Positions 16,992 through 25,353 of a stretch of 38,223 bases of DNA are shown piece after piece. Below the pieces are notes generated by a model, which saw only the letters and a program-made list of their open reading frames with translations, did no database searches and was not told the DNA's origin. Location of the stretch: the NCBI GenBank assembly GCA_016463705.1, contig JAEMQU010000014.1:7188-45410 (forward strand), read 5' to 3'. The DNA is from Opitutales bacterium (lineage in GTDB: Bacteria; Verrucomicrobiota; Verrucomicrobiia; Opitutales; UBA953). The translations under genes were made by a program, and so were the position numbers. The stretch's first letter is position 1. Each line of letters starts with the position of its first letter.

Positions 16992-19952
16992 ATGCAAATT
17001 GATAAACTCATTGCACGAATTCGCGGACAACTCGAAATTGGCACGCCCGACCTCGAAGCGCGGACCTTAGCGAGTGAGTACTCCGCACTTTGCCAACGTG
17101 CCCGTGAGCGCCTTGAGCAATGCAATACCCTGATTCGCAATGGTAATGATTATGCAGCTTTTCAAATCGCCGAAACTGAACCCGACCTCTTGACGCTGGG
17201 TAGTCAATTGAGTTTTGCCGATTCCGAACGGTGGCATACACTCTGTCGTGAACGCGGACTCCCCTCTGGTTTCATTCTTGATGAACAACATATTTTAGCT
17301 GTCGAAGGTTTATACGGGAAATCCATCGGTGAAAACCATCAACTCTATCGCGAATACCGTGAAGCCATGCGCACCCACGATGAAGATCGTGCCCTCAATG
17401 TCCTCCGCTCTATCGTCAGAATTAATCCCGAAGACCCGACCGCTCGCTCAGAGTTAATTCGCCTATCCGCCAAATTTATCCGCGAATCACTCCATAACCT
17501 AGGGAAATTACTGGATGAAGATAAAGATGATGAAGCGATTCATTTAATGGGGCAAATGGAACGCTTTGGTGATGATGACTTAAATTCCAAACCGGAGTGG
17601 ATTAATGCCCTGAATCGCCGAATCACGATTTTACGTCAGAAAGCGTCTCAACAAATCCCCGCACTCATCAAAGAAGCTGAGTCAGCTAAAAGCAATCAGC
17701 TCTGGGAATTATGTATTAACTCTCTCGCGAGGATCAGAACACTCGAGCGCGACCACCAACTCAGCCTCTCCGAGAATGTTCAATCCTCCATTAAAAGTCT
17801 CGAAAAATGGGCGGGGGAACTGGCGACTGCTCACGAAGCCGAAGCAACGATAAAATCCAACACCCAACAACTCGTGACGCAGTGGGAAAATCTTTCAGCA
17901 AGTATTCAAAAGGGCAACTCGCCCGTCTTTTTAATCTCTAGTCTAAATGACTGGCTAGAACGTGCGAAGAATTTTACGGAAAGTCTTCCGCCCGGCTTAA
18001 TTGATAAAGTAAATTCCGCGCTGAAATTAACGCGGGCACGCCTCACTCGTCGCTACGCCCTTTTAATTTCTACCTGGATCGCTGGTTTTCTCATTCTCGT
18101 AGGCGCACTCTTTTACGGCTATCGCACTCAGGAATTGAAATCAGAGGCCCGGCGGAACTTCCAAGAAATTCGATCTCTGCTCGAGGTCTGGGACACCGAA
18201 ACCGCTGCTCAGAAACTAACCAGCGATAATAATAATAGTATGGTAAACGAGAAAAGTTCAGAATTTTTGGACGAATACACGGAAATTAAAAAGGAGATTC
18301 AAAAACAACGCGAAAGCATCACCACCCTGCGCACTGAAGCGAGTTACCTTCAGCAAGCCTTCAAATCGGGCATCACACTTTCAAACTATGCGGAAGTTAA
18401 TATTCATGCCAAGGCCTACATCCAAGCCATCACGCAAGTAGGACCCAAGGCTGCCGAAGATTTAAAGAAATTATGTCCCGACCCAGCGCTGATTCTTTCG
18501 AGCTGCCAAAAAATCACGGAAGAAAGTCGGACGCAATTATTCAATCTACGCGTCCAACTTAAGAAATCCATCGGCAGTAACGACAAAATTTCGGATTTAC
18601 CGAATGCGCTTAACACCATTGAGAAAATTCGTCCACTCATTCTCAGTCTCTCGATTGCGGGCGTGAAAGACCTCGATGAAGCGAATGCCGAAATTGATCG
18701 AGCGAACATCCGAATTGAAAGTGAAAACCAAGCCCTCTCCCAACTGCAGAGCCTCACTCAGGCCACCGATCTCAAATTGTATCTCAGTGCCTTGGGTTCA
18801 ATGATCAAAAATAATACGACGAGCTCCCCTTTAAGCAAGCGTGCACAAAATATCATTAATCATTCACCCAAGATTCTCACACTGCCCCGCTCTGTTTTAG
18901 CTCCGCACATCGGTGCCATGTGGGATAATATTCCCAATACAGATTCCTCCGGACTATTTCAACCGTCTCAACTCACGCCCTATGAATCGAATATTGTTCA
19001 AGCATTAGCGGATAATCGCACTGCCCTATCGATGCGCCGATATTATGTGCGCCAAAACTCCTCCGAGGGGATTAAAAAAATACGTTCGGTGGTGATCTCG
19101 GGCGAACTTGACATACAACGCAAAGGCTTCAACGGCGGGATTGAATATGTAATCACTGGCAAAGAATTAAATCGGGACGGTGAATTCATCGACTCTTCCT
19201 GGAGTCGCCGAGAATTCCGAACCGAAAAAGGTGAATTCATCTCGAAGGGCGAAGACCTGGTTGAAGAAACCCCTCTGGGTGAACTTGATTACCTCCGACA
19301 GTTCAATCGCTTCTTCGAAGTTAAAAATGGTCAACTCCCCGAGCCCATCATTCGTAAACTTGATTTAGTCCGTCGCAGCCCAGCTCCATTCATCGAATTG
19401 CGCGCCTATCAGCTGCAAGAACTTTTCAAAGTCGCCAATCAACGTCCCGAAATCTGGGGCATCATGTATTCACCTTCGGCCCTACGCGACGCGGAGCAAC
19501 TCCGCCGTATCACCCAAAACTCAATCAATGCGCATGACTTCCTGTTTAAAGAAAAATGGAACGATGCCCTCGGTGAGCTAAAATCCATTCTTCTTCGTCA
19601 AGGCGGTTGCACCTACGCTGAAGAAGCGCGTTTTTGGCGAAGTCTCTTAGCCACGCTACGCACCCAAAAAATGATTTATGTCGGCTTCCAGTCTGCTGAC
19701 GGCGAAGCGATTCTGCGCGAGAAACTTTCCGACAACCTCATTTTCGGTATCGATAACGAAGGTAAAGCTAATGTGATTTATCGCGTCGATGCCGACGGCA
19801 ACCGCACCCGAATCAACGAGCCCGCACCCCTCTCGCCCCTTTTACGCTTGTCCACCACGGTCACCGAGGCTGCGCGATCTTCCAAAATCCCGGCCAATCT
19901 CAATCCACCTGAAGGAGGCTGGGAAGTCATCCTCCTTGGCCGTGATTTATAA
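16992..19952 (+). CDS. Large bitopic protein of unknown family in the GTPase operon
   Basis: A 986-residue protein beginning five bases after the GAP1-N2-like gene. The first 350 residues are charged and look helical, with TPR-like spacing in places such as HDEDRALNVLRSIVRINPEDP. One transmembrane helix follows at about residues 355-376, preceded by Arg-rich TRARLTRRY. After it come long Glu/Lys/Gln-rich helices (about 380-640) that are probably coiled coil, then a C-terminal region with mixed secondary structure. No enzyme motif was found. The topology mirrors the preceding gene: a cytosolic N-terminus and a large C-terminal part across the membrane, or the reverse. I cannot name a family. 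Its position in a tight operon implies that it works with the GTPase and GAP1-like proteins, probably as a membrane scaffold. Confidence 0.7.
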   Translation: MQIDKLIARIRGQLEIGTPDLEARTLASEYSALCQRARERLEQCNTLIRNGNDYAAFQIAETEPDLLTLGSQLSFADSERWHTLCRERGLPSGFILDEQHILAVEGLYGKSIGENHQLYREYREAMRTHDEDRALNVLRSIVRINPEDPTARSELIRLSAKFIRESLHNLGKLLDEDKDDEAIHLMGQMERFGDDDLNSKPEWINALNRRITILRQKASQQIPALIKEAESAKSNQLWELCINSLARIRTLERDHQLSLSENVQSSIKSLEKWAGELATAHEAEATIKSNTQQLVTQWENLSASIQKGNSPVFLISSLNDWLERAKNFTESLPPGLIDKVNSALKLTRARLTRRYALLISTWIAGFLILVGALFYGYRTQELKSEARRNFQEIRSLLEVWDTETAAQKLTSDNNNSMVNEKSSEFLDEYTEIKKEIQKQRESITTLRTEASYLQQAFKSGITLSNYAEVNIHAKAYIQAITQVGPKAAEDLKKLCPDPALILSSCQKITEESRTQLFNLRVQLKKSIGSNDKISDLPNALNTIEKIRPLILSLSIAGVKDLDEANAEIDRANIRIESENQALSQLQSLTQATDLKLYLSALGSMIKNNTTSSPLSKRAQNIINHSPKILTLPRSVLAPHIGAMWDNIPNTDSSGLFQPSQLTPYESNIVQALADNRTALSMRRYYVRQNSSEGIKKIRSVVISGELDIQRKGFNGGIEYVITGKELNRDGEFIDSSWSRREFRTEKGEFISKGEDLVEETPLGELDYLRQFNRFFEVKNGQLPEPIIRKLDLVRRSPAPFIELRAYQLQELFKVANQRPEIWGIMYSPSALRDAEQLRRITQNSINAHDFLFKEKWNDALGELKSILLRQGGCTYAEEARFWRSLLATLRTQKMIYVGFQSADGEAILREKLSDNLIFGIDNEGKANVIYRVDADGNRTRINEPAPLSPLLRLSTTVTEAARSSKIPANLNPPEGGWEVILLGRDL

Positions 19953-19955
19953 ACG

Positions 19956-20558
19956 ATGAGTAAACAATCCACATTTCGTCTACGCTGGAAAGGTGCCATT
20001 TCCGAACCGCTCTCCTTAGGTCAGATTAGCGATAAATTACGTTCCGGTGAAATTAGTTTAATTCATAACATCGAAGTCGAAGGCTCATGGATAACCATCC
20101 GCGAATATTTCCGGACTATTGGCTTAAGTCGCTCGCCCATCACCACCGCCTCCCAAATCAAAAATCAGGAATCGGGCAACAACCCTCCCGAATTAAAAGC
20201 GTCCGAGACGGGCAATATAAATAATCAGCCAAACCTCGAACACCTTGTACGCATGGGCTACCTCTGGTGTGGCTCCACTTTTATTTTCCCACTTTTATTT
20301 TCCCTCATCGTACCCATCTTAGAATTTTTAACTAAGGCTACTTTTCCATTCTCCTCCCGTTTTGTCCTTCTGGCCTTTGGAACCCTTGCGGGGTGTGGCC
20401 TTCCCTACTTATCCATCCGACACATTAACGCTTATATTCAAGACCACGGACTGAGCGATATCGTCAAAGATCAGCAAAAACTTTACGTTACCCTCGCCAC
20501 GACCAGTGCCCTCGTTTGGCTCATAGTTTTCTGGATTTTAGCAGGGACCAAGGCCTAA
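19956..20558 (+). CDS. GYF-like domain protein with three C-terminal membrane helices
   Basis: The last gene of the operon starts three bases after the previous stop. Residues 6-52 follow the GYF_2 pattern: FRLRWKGAISEPLSLGQISD, then LRSGEISLIHNIEV and GSW. A polar linker of about 40 residues leads to hydrophobic segments at about 100-125, 133-152 and 177-197. GYF_2 domains act as small protein-binding modules in many bacterial membrane proteins, so this may tether another component to the membrane. The conserved glycine-proline of the motif reads SEP here, so the match is imperfect. There is no terminator hairpin after it, and a tRNA gene follows after 59 bases. Confidence 0.7.
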   Translation: MSKQSTFRLRWKGAISEPLSLGQISDKLRSGEISLIHNIEVEGSWITIREYFRTIGLSRSPITTASQIKNQESGNNPPELKASETGNINNQPNLEHLVRMGYLWCGSTFIFPLLFSLIVPILEFLTKATFPFSSRFVLLAFGTLAGCGLPYLSIRHINAYIQDHGLSDIVKDQQKLYVTLATTSALVWLIVFWILAGTKA

Positions 20559-20571
20559 TTCTTCAATCCGC

Positions 20572-20603
20572 TTGACGCATTGAGACGACCTGATTGAGAT
20601 ACT
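20572..20603 (+). promoter_or_regulatory. Possible promoter of the tRNA gene
   Basis: TTGACG at 20572-20577 is a good -35 box. Downstream, TGAGAT (17-base spacing) or GATACT (20-base spacing) could serve as -10. Both are weak or badly spaced, so the call rests mainly on the -35 box and its place 40 bases before the tRNA. Confidence 0.3.
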
Positions 20604-20617
20604 TTCTTCCGGTTTTC

Positions 20618-20694
20618 GGTAGCGTAGCTCAGATGGTTAGAGCGCGGGACTCATAAGCCTGAGGTCGGCAGTTCAATTCTGCCCGCTACCACCA
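20618..20694 (+). tRNA. tRNA-Met (CAU), elongator type
   Basis: The 77-base sequence folds as a cloverleaf: acceptor GGTAGCG/CGCTACC, D arm GCTC/GAGC, anticodon loop CTCATAA with anticodon CAT, and T arm GGCAG-TTCAATT-CTGCC. Discriminator A73 is followed by an encoded CCA. The paired G1-C72 argues against the initiator, which has a 1-72 mismatch in bacteria, so this is elongator tRNA-Met. The alternative is tRNA-Ile2, which has the same gene anticodon and is modified to lysidine. The anticodon stem has an A31-G39 mismatch. TTCCGGT and ACCGGAA flank the gene. Confidence 0.9.
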
Positions 20695-20705
20695 CCGGAA
20701 ATTTA

Positions 20706-21209
20706 TTATTTAATAATCGAACCTACGGGGATGTCTAAACCATCGCGCCAGAGGGATTCCATACTGTAACTCTCACGGACGTCGGGACGGAAAATATGCA
20801 CGAGAACATCAAAGCCATCGACTACGGTCCAACCGCTTTCCCGTTGCGATTCCGTTCCGCGAGCAGGTGAGCCGACTTCATCCAAAGCTTTTTCAACTTC
20901 GATACGCAAGGCACGTAAATGCGGATCGGATGTACCCGTCGCAATGACCATGTAGTCAGCGACGGACGAAAGTTGGCCTAACTCTAAAACGCGAATCGAC
21001 TCTGCTTTTTTGTCATCGAGTGCTCGAATAATCGCAATCACGTGTGCTGGCATTTTCGAAGCTACTTTTTGGGCCACGGGCTTGACTGACTCCGAACGAG
21101 TCTTCGCCTTACTCGCCGCAGGCTTTTTGATAATCTTACGGCGTAATGGCTTGGGCGCTGCTTTGGATTTTAATGCAGGTTTAAATTTTTTCTTTTTAGG
21201 GGCGGGCAT
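20706..21209 (-). CDS. rsfS: Ribosomal silencing factor RsfS (Iojap family)
   Basis: RsfS binds uL14 on the 50S subunit and blocks subunit joining under starvation. The C-terminal 110 residues carry the family motifs ALDDKKAESIRVLELGQ, ADYMVIATGTSDPHLRAL, GWTVVDGFDVLVHIF and RESYSMESLWRDG. The first 55 residues are an unusual Lys/Arg/Ala/Pro-rich extension that may bind RNA; the family is usually about 110-130 residues. I chose the ATG at 21209, one base after the nadD stop, giving 167 residues; the frame continues upstream inside nadD but that part is not family-like. nadD-rsfS order is common across bacteria, which supports both calls. Confidence 0.92.
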   Translation of the reverse strand: MPAPKKKKFKPALKSKAAPKPLRRKIIKKPAASKAKTRSESVKPVAQKVASKMPAHVIAIIRALDDKKAESIRVLELGQLSSVADYMVIATGTSDPHLRALRIEVEKALDEVGSPARGTESQRESGWTVVDGFDVLVHIFRPDVRESYSMESLWRDGLDIPVGSIIK

Positions 21210-21210
21210 G

Positions 21211-21801
21211 TTAGGATTGATAAAGTGAATGCTCATCGATGTAGGCACGTACCGACTTGGGCAAGCCGTTTCCAAAGGGCTTTCGTTCCTTTAACGACAA
21301 ACGCAATGCCGTGGACGAAACCTTCACGGGGGGCGCCTTCAAAATGGTGACTTTTACTTTGTTCGCAATCGACCGAGGTGGCTCCGTCGAAATGTCGTCC
21401 CGACTCAAAACCGCAAATTCTACGTAACGGCCCAGTTCCTCCACGTCTTTCCATCGATCGAGCCGAGCTAATTGATCGGCACCAATAATCCACACGCGGC
21501 GCGAGTTCGGAAAATCCTTGGCAAGTTCTCGTGCCGTATCGACCGACCAACACACGCCCTCGCGACGAACTTCCCGGTCATCAATCACCGCCCATGGACA
21601 GGGTTCGAAGGCGAGTCGCGACATCGCCAAGCGATCCGCCGCCGAGGCCAACGGCAAAGCCGCCCGTAATGGCGCCAGGCCTGCAGGAATAATTCTAACC
21701 TGGTCGAGAGAAAGTTGACGCCATGCCGCCGTCGCCGCCGCCACATGCCCAGCATGCGGAGGGTCGAAAGTACCTCCCAAAATGCCAAATGAGGCTGACA
21801 C
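21211..21801 (-). CDS. nadD: Nicotinate-nucleotide adenylyltransferase
   Basis: NadD transfers AMP from ATP to nicotinate mononucleotide in NAD synthesis. The nucleotidyltransferase signature GILGGTFDPPHAGH is at the N-terminus and VSSTALRLSLKERK near the C-terminus corresponds to the second ATP-binding motif. I chose GTG at 21801, which places the signature six residues from the start as in known NadD. The frame continues to a TTG at 21861, but this would crowd the divergent lpxI gene and adds a Cys-rich tail atypical of the family. The gap to the lpxI ATG is then 81 bases. rsfS follows one base after the stop. Confidence 0.92.
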   Translation of the reverse strand: MSASFGILGGTFDPPHAGHVAAATAAWRQLSLDQVRIIPAGLAPLRAALPLASAADRLAMSRLAFEPCPWAVIDDREVRREGVCWSVDTARELAKDFPNSRRVWIIGADQLARLDRWKDVEELGRYVEFAVLSRDDISTEPPRSIANKVKVTILKAPPVKVSSTALRLSLKERKPFGNGLPKSVRAYIDEHSLYQS

Positions 21802-21882
21802 ACTGCCATACTTGCAGACTTGAGGCCTCTGGCAATCCAAAGCAGGCTTGAGCCCAGCCAAATACCGAGAAACACTCCACCC

Positions 21883-22737
21883 ATGGCCGTTGCCACAAAA
21901 TTTCTACCTGCAGGGTTCGACCTTAAAAAACCCATCGCCGTGATCGCCGGTCAAGGACGGTACCCCGCTCTCCTCATCGAATCCGCCCGCGCACAAGGTG
22001 CCAACATTAAGCTTCTCTCGTTTGAACAAGAAACGGATCCAAAATTAATTGAGACATTTTCCGCACAAGACCATCGCTCCATCACAGTCGGAAAATTGGG
22101 TCAGTTGCTCGATGCCTTAAAAGAAGTCGGCGCGGCGGGCGCGGTGATGGCCGGACAAATCACCCCGCGAAAACTTTTTTCAGGAATGATTCCTGATTTA
22201 AAATTAGTCGCCCTCTTTGCTAAATTAAAAGAGCGAAACGCTGAAACTATTTTTGGCGCAATTACAGAAGAAATTGAAAGCCTAGGTATCACGATGCTCG
22301 ATGCCCGTGTCTTCTTGGATGAACATCTCACTACAGCGGGCTGCCTCACGGGCTGGTCCTGCGATGTTTCCGATACGGAATTAGAATTCGGCACACACAT
22401 GGCCCGAGAAATGGCGCGTCTCGATATCGGCCAATCGGTCGTGACCGCCAAAGGCACCGTCATCGCCGTTGAAGCTTTTGAGGGCACGGATCAAATGCTT
22501 CAGCGCTGCGTACAAACCGGCGGAAAAGAAATGCTTTTGATTAAGACTAGTAAACACGCTCAAGATTTCCGCTTCGATGTCCCCTGCTTTGGAATTCAAA
22601 CTTTAGAAAGTATGGCCAAAGGTGGCGTACAAAAAGCTGCGCTCGAAGTCGATAGTGTCATTCTCATCGATCGCCCCGCCGTTGTCGCCCACGCTAAAAA
22701 ACTAGGCATCGATATTGTTGGCTTTCCGAAAAAATAA
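21883..22737 (+). CDS. lpxI: UDP-2,3-diacylglucosamine pyrophosphatase LpxI
   Basis: LpxI hydrolyses UDP-2,3-diacylglucosamine to lipid X and UMP in lipid A synthesis; it replaces LpxH in some Gram-negatives. The 284-residue protein has the family motifs IAVIAGQGRYPALLIESA, GAVMAGQITPRKLF, TAGCLTGWSCDVSDTELE, VTAKGTVIAVEAFEGTDQM and the C-terminal VDSVILIDRP. The ATG at 21883 yields MAVATKFLPAGFDLKKPI; the frame opens further up at TTG 21820, which would overlap the nadD promoter region. It is convergent with a small membrane protein gene, with the stops two bases apart. Its presence supports an outer membrane with lipid A. Confidence 0.94.
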   Translation: MAVATKFLPAGFDLKKPIAVIAGQGRYPALLIESARAQGANIKLLSFEQETDPKLIETFSAQDHRSITVGKLGQLLDALKEVGAAGAVMAGQITPRKLFSGMIPDLKLVALFAKLKERNAETIFGAITEEIESLGITMLDARVFLDEHLTTAGCLTGWSCDVSDTELEFGTHMAREMARLDIGQSVVTAKGTVIAVEAFEGTDQMLQRCVQTGGKEMLLIKTSKHAQDFRFDVPCFGIQTLESMAKGGVQKAALEVDSVILIDRPAVVAHAKKLGIDIVGFPKK

Positions 22738-22739
22738 TT

Positions 22740-23003
22740 TTAGCCGTCAAAAAAATTCCAGGCGAGAATCGACTCGGCCAGAATCCAGCCCGCAATCAGC
22801 GCAAAAACTAAAATAAAGAATCGGCGATAGCGGATCCAAAAGCGCGAAGGTTCTTCGGGCGTTTGGACATAGCCCTGGGAGTCAAAAAATCTTTTAATCG
22901 TCGCCCAAATTGAGAAAATTTTTCCCGTATCGATCGTTTGATGGCGATACCCCATCGGCCGATAATCTTTGGGTTTAAACCTCTTAAAAAGGTTGAATAG
23001 CAT
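22740..23003 (-). CDS. Small membrane protein of unknown function
   Basis: An 87-residue protein with a basic, aromatic N-terminal half and one hydrophobic segment at about residues 61-81. I recognise no family or motif. It ends two bases after the convergent lpxI stop and is divergent from panB, with 64 bases between starts. Coding is supported by the compact fit between two real genes and the clean ATG at 23003. Its likely location is the inner membrane with the N-terminus in the cytoplasm, judging from the positive charges. Confidence 0.6.
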   Translation of the reverse strand: MLFNLFKRFKPKDYRPMGYRHQTIDTGKIFSIWATIKRFFDSQGYVQTPEEPSRFWIRYRRFFILVFALIAGWILAESILAWNFFDG

Positions 23004-23067
23004 ATTCTGACCCTAAAGCCCTCTCTGACGCTTTACAAGCGACACCTCTAAGCCTTATGACATCCCT

Positions 23068-23838
23068 GTGAAGTCCACCACCCGGTCCATTCGCGCACTC
23101 AAAGGCACCCGCCCCATCGTATGCCTCACCGCCTATGATGCGATAACTGCACGAATTGCCGACCAGGCCGGCGTTGACCTCATCCTCGTGGGCGACTCCC
23201 TCGGTAACACTGTCCTCGGCATGGACGACACCGTTGGCGTCACCCTCGAAATGATGGTCCACCACACGGCCGCCGTGGTTCGCACTAAACCATCCGCCCT
23301 CGTCATCGCCGATCTTCCCTTCGCCCTCGCGCACGAGCCTTTTCCAAAACTTCTTAAATCCTGCCGCGCGCTCATGCAGAATGGTGGAGCTCACGGAGTA
23401 AAAATTGAAGGTGGTGCGACACTCGCCGTTTCCATTCTTAAATTAGTCGATGCCGGCATTCCGGTGATGGGTCACGTTGGTCTCCTGCCTCAACGCGTTC
23501 ACTCCACCGGTTACAAACGCCGTGGATTAAATCCTGCCGATCAACAAAAGATTTTAATTGATGCGCAATCCGTCGCCGCTGCGGGCGCCTTTAGTATCGT
23601 GATTGAATGTGTGGATGAAAAATTTTCTCAGCAACTGACTGAGTCTCTCGAAATTCCCACGATTGGCATCGGCTCAGGTAAGGGATGCGATGGACAGATC
23701 CTCGTCATCCATGATTTACTCGGACTCACCTCCAACCCTCCTCCCTTTGTTAAACCCGAAGCTCAGTTACACCGCGACGCTGTTGCCGCCGTTCAACGCT
23801 GGGCTAAAAAAGTACGTAAACCAGGAATAAAAAAATGA
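23068..23838 (+). CDS. panB: 3-methyl-2-oxobutanoate hydroxymethyltransferase (ketopantoate)
   Basis: PanB adds a hydroxymethyl group from methylene-tetrahydrofolate to 2-oxoisovalerate, the first step of pantothenate synthesis. The 256-residue length is normal. Motifs include CLTAYDAITARIADQAGVDLILVGDSLGN (metal-binding Asp), DLPFA, NGGAHGVKIEGG, IPVMGHVGLLPQ and GSGKGCDGQILVIHDLLGL. The start is a GTG at 23068, because the nearest upstream ATG in this region is followed at once by a stop. Its stop overlaps the gpsA start (ATGA), so the two are likely co-translated. No panC or panE is seen. Confidence 0.95.
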   Translation: MKSTTRSIRALKGTRPIVCLTAYDAITARIADQAGVDLILVGDSLGNTVLGMDDTVGVTLEMMVHHTAAVVRTKPSALVIADLPFALAHEPFPKLLKSCRALMQNGGAHGVKIEGGATLAVSILKLVDAGIPVMGHVGLLPQRVHSTGYKRRGLNPADQQKILIDAQSVAAAGAFSIVIECVDEKFSQQLTESLEIPTIGIGSGKGCDGQILVIHDLLGLTSNPPPFVKPEAQLHRDAVAAVQRWAKKVRKPGIKK

Positions 23839-24839
23839 ACTGCGTCGTCTTTGGTGCCGGTGCGTGGGGCACCGCCTTTAGTTTACACTTAAGTCGTCAA
23901 GGCCACACGGTGACGCTCGTGCCTCGTCGTATCGAGCAAGCCCTCGAACTCGCGACCACGCGTGAAAATAAAGATTACTTGGCCGGATATAAATTACCTC
24001 TCTCCATTCAAATCGGACTCGAAGCTGTGCCCGCGTTAATGGATGCGGACATCGTATTCCTCGCCTACCCGTCCAAAGGTCTCGCGGATTTACTCAAACA
24101 AATCGGCCCTTCTATTAAATCATCGGAAACCGTGAAGATGGTGGTTTCACTCACTAAAGGACTTGATCAAAAAACTTTAGAGCGTCCGTGCGAACAGATG
24201 TTACACGCCTTCGGAAAAATTCCCGTCGGCACACTCAACGGACCGAGCAACGCCCAAGAAGTAGCGCGCGCCCAGCCAACCGCGATGGTTCTCGCCTCCA
24301 ATGCCAATGAAAAAACTTTAAGCGAAGTCCAAGCCGCCATCAGCGGACCTTCTCTTCGCACTTACACTTCAACGGATATCGCTGGTGTCGAAATCGGTGG
24401 TACGTTAAAAAACGTCTACGCCCTCGGTGCTGGATTATGCGATGGCTTGAAACTCGGTGATAATGCCAAAGCCGCCTTTCTGACCCGCGCTCTCCAAGAA
24501 ATGATGCGCGTTGGCCAAGCGCTCGGCGGTAAAAGCGAAACTTTCCTCGGACTCAGTGGAGTCGGCGATCTGATGGCCACTGCCCACGGTTCCTGGAGTC
24601 GTAACCGCGCCCTCGGTGAAGCGATCGCTCGCAATGCCACACAGGCTTTAGCCGAACTCGCCTCACGTCGTGATGCCGTTGAAGGCCATCGCGCCACCGA
24701 AACGGTCAGCCGCTTAGCGAAGTCACGTAACGTCGACGCTCCTATTTTATTTTGTTTGAATAAAATTCTTTTTGAAGGTCTCGACGCTCGCGCCGGAGTC
24801 ACCGCGCTCATGACTCGCGATCTCAAATCTGAAATATGA
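23835..24839 (+). CDS. gpsA: Glycerol-3-phosphate dehydrogenase [NAD(P)+]
   Basis: Makes sn-glycerol 3-phosphate from dihydroxyacetone phosphate for phospholipid synthesis. The protein has 334 residues and shows the Rossmann signature GAGAWGTAFSLHLS (7-20), YPSKGL, SLTKGL, LNGPSNAQEVA, and the catalytic Lys192 in EIGGTLKNVYALGAG followed by GDNAKAAFLTRALQEM. It overlaps panB by four bases upstream and the SET-domain gene by four bases downstream, forming a three-gene coupled unit. A weak AGGA precedes the start. Cofactor preference cannot be read with certainty. Confidence 0.96.
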   Translation: MNCVVFGAGAWGTAFSLHLSRQGHTVTLVPRRIEQALELATTRENKDYLAGYKLPLSIQIGLEAVPALMDADIVFLAYPSKGLADLLKQIGPSIKSSETVKMVVSLTKGLDQKTLERPCEQMLHAFGKIPVGTLNGPSNAQEVARAQPTAMVLASNANEKTLSEVQAAISGPSLRTYTSTDIAGVEIGGTLKNVYALGAGLCDGLKLGDNAKAAFLTRALQEMMRVGQALGGKSETFLGLSGVGDLMATAHGSWSRNRALGEAIARNATQALAELASRRDAVEGHRATETVSRLAKSRNVDAPILFCLNKILFEGLDARAGVTALMTRDLKSEI

Positions 24840-25300
24840 GTAATGGGGACGTAGTCACACGCCCCTCAGCCATTTCGGGTCAAGGTCTCTTCGCCACCCG
24901 TACCTTTTCGCCAGGTGAAATCATCGCACCCTACTTGGGAAAAGTTCTGACTTCTCGACCGGTAAAATCTTCGGAGTCATCCGCCACTTATATTTTAGAA
25001 ATTAAACCCGGCCTCTGGATCGATGGATCCGATATCCAAAATCCCGCTCGTTCAGCGAACCACTCGTGTGAACCCACCGCTGAACTCGTGTTGAATGAAA
25101 CCGAAACCTTCGCCAATCTCCGTGCGTCATCTCATATTCTGCCGGGTGACGAAATAACCTTTGATTACGGCTTTTCGTTGTCGGAAAGCCTTTTTAACCC
25201 CTGTACATGCGGAAAAATGAGCTGCCCAGGGAAAATCATCGCCGAACCACTGCGCCCCGCCCTCCGGCGCCACCTGCGTTTTATACGTCGAAGGGATTGA
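24836..25300 (+). CDS. Small SET-domain protein (putative protein lysine methyltransferase)
   Basis: A 154-residue protein that is almost entirely a SET domain with a post-SET zinc site. Motifs are ISGQGLFATRTFSPGEII (SET-N), RSANHSCEPTAEL (72-84, with the NHSC that binds S-adenosylmethionine and pairs with the post-SET), GDEITFDYGF (104-113, catalytic Tyr111) and CTCGKMSC (123-130; CxCxxxxC). All key residues are present, so activity is plausible. Its start overlaps gpsA (ATGA), which suggests co-expression rather than a functional link. The substrate is unknown; histones or other lysine-rich proteins are possible by family analogy. Bacterial SET proteins are patchily distributed and often regarded as transferred. 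Confidence 0.88.
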   Translation: MSNGDVVTRPSAISGQGLFATRTFSPGEIIAPYLGKVLTSRPVKSSESSATYILEIKPGLWIDGSDIQNPARSANHSCEPTAELVLNETETFANLRASSHILPGDEITFDYGFSLSESLFNPCTCGKMSCPGKIIAEPLRPALRRHLRFIRRRD

Positions 25301-25353
25301 CCACCCTCCCTCCGAGCCTCACTTTTCGAACTTCTATTTATCTATACCCTTAA

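Noticed and set aside
20618-20694. Initiator tRNA-fMet
   Set aside because: Positions 1 and 72 are paired (G-C) and the anticodon stem lacks three consecutive G-C pairs next to the loop.
21802-21861. Longer nadD from a TTG codon
   Set aside because: The GTG at 21801 gives the usual short lead to GGTFDPPHAGH and leaves space for the divergent lpxI promoter.
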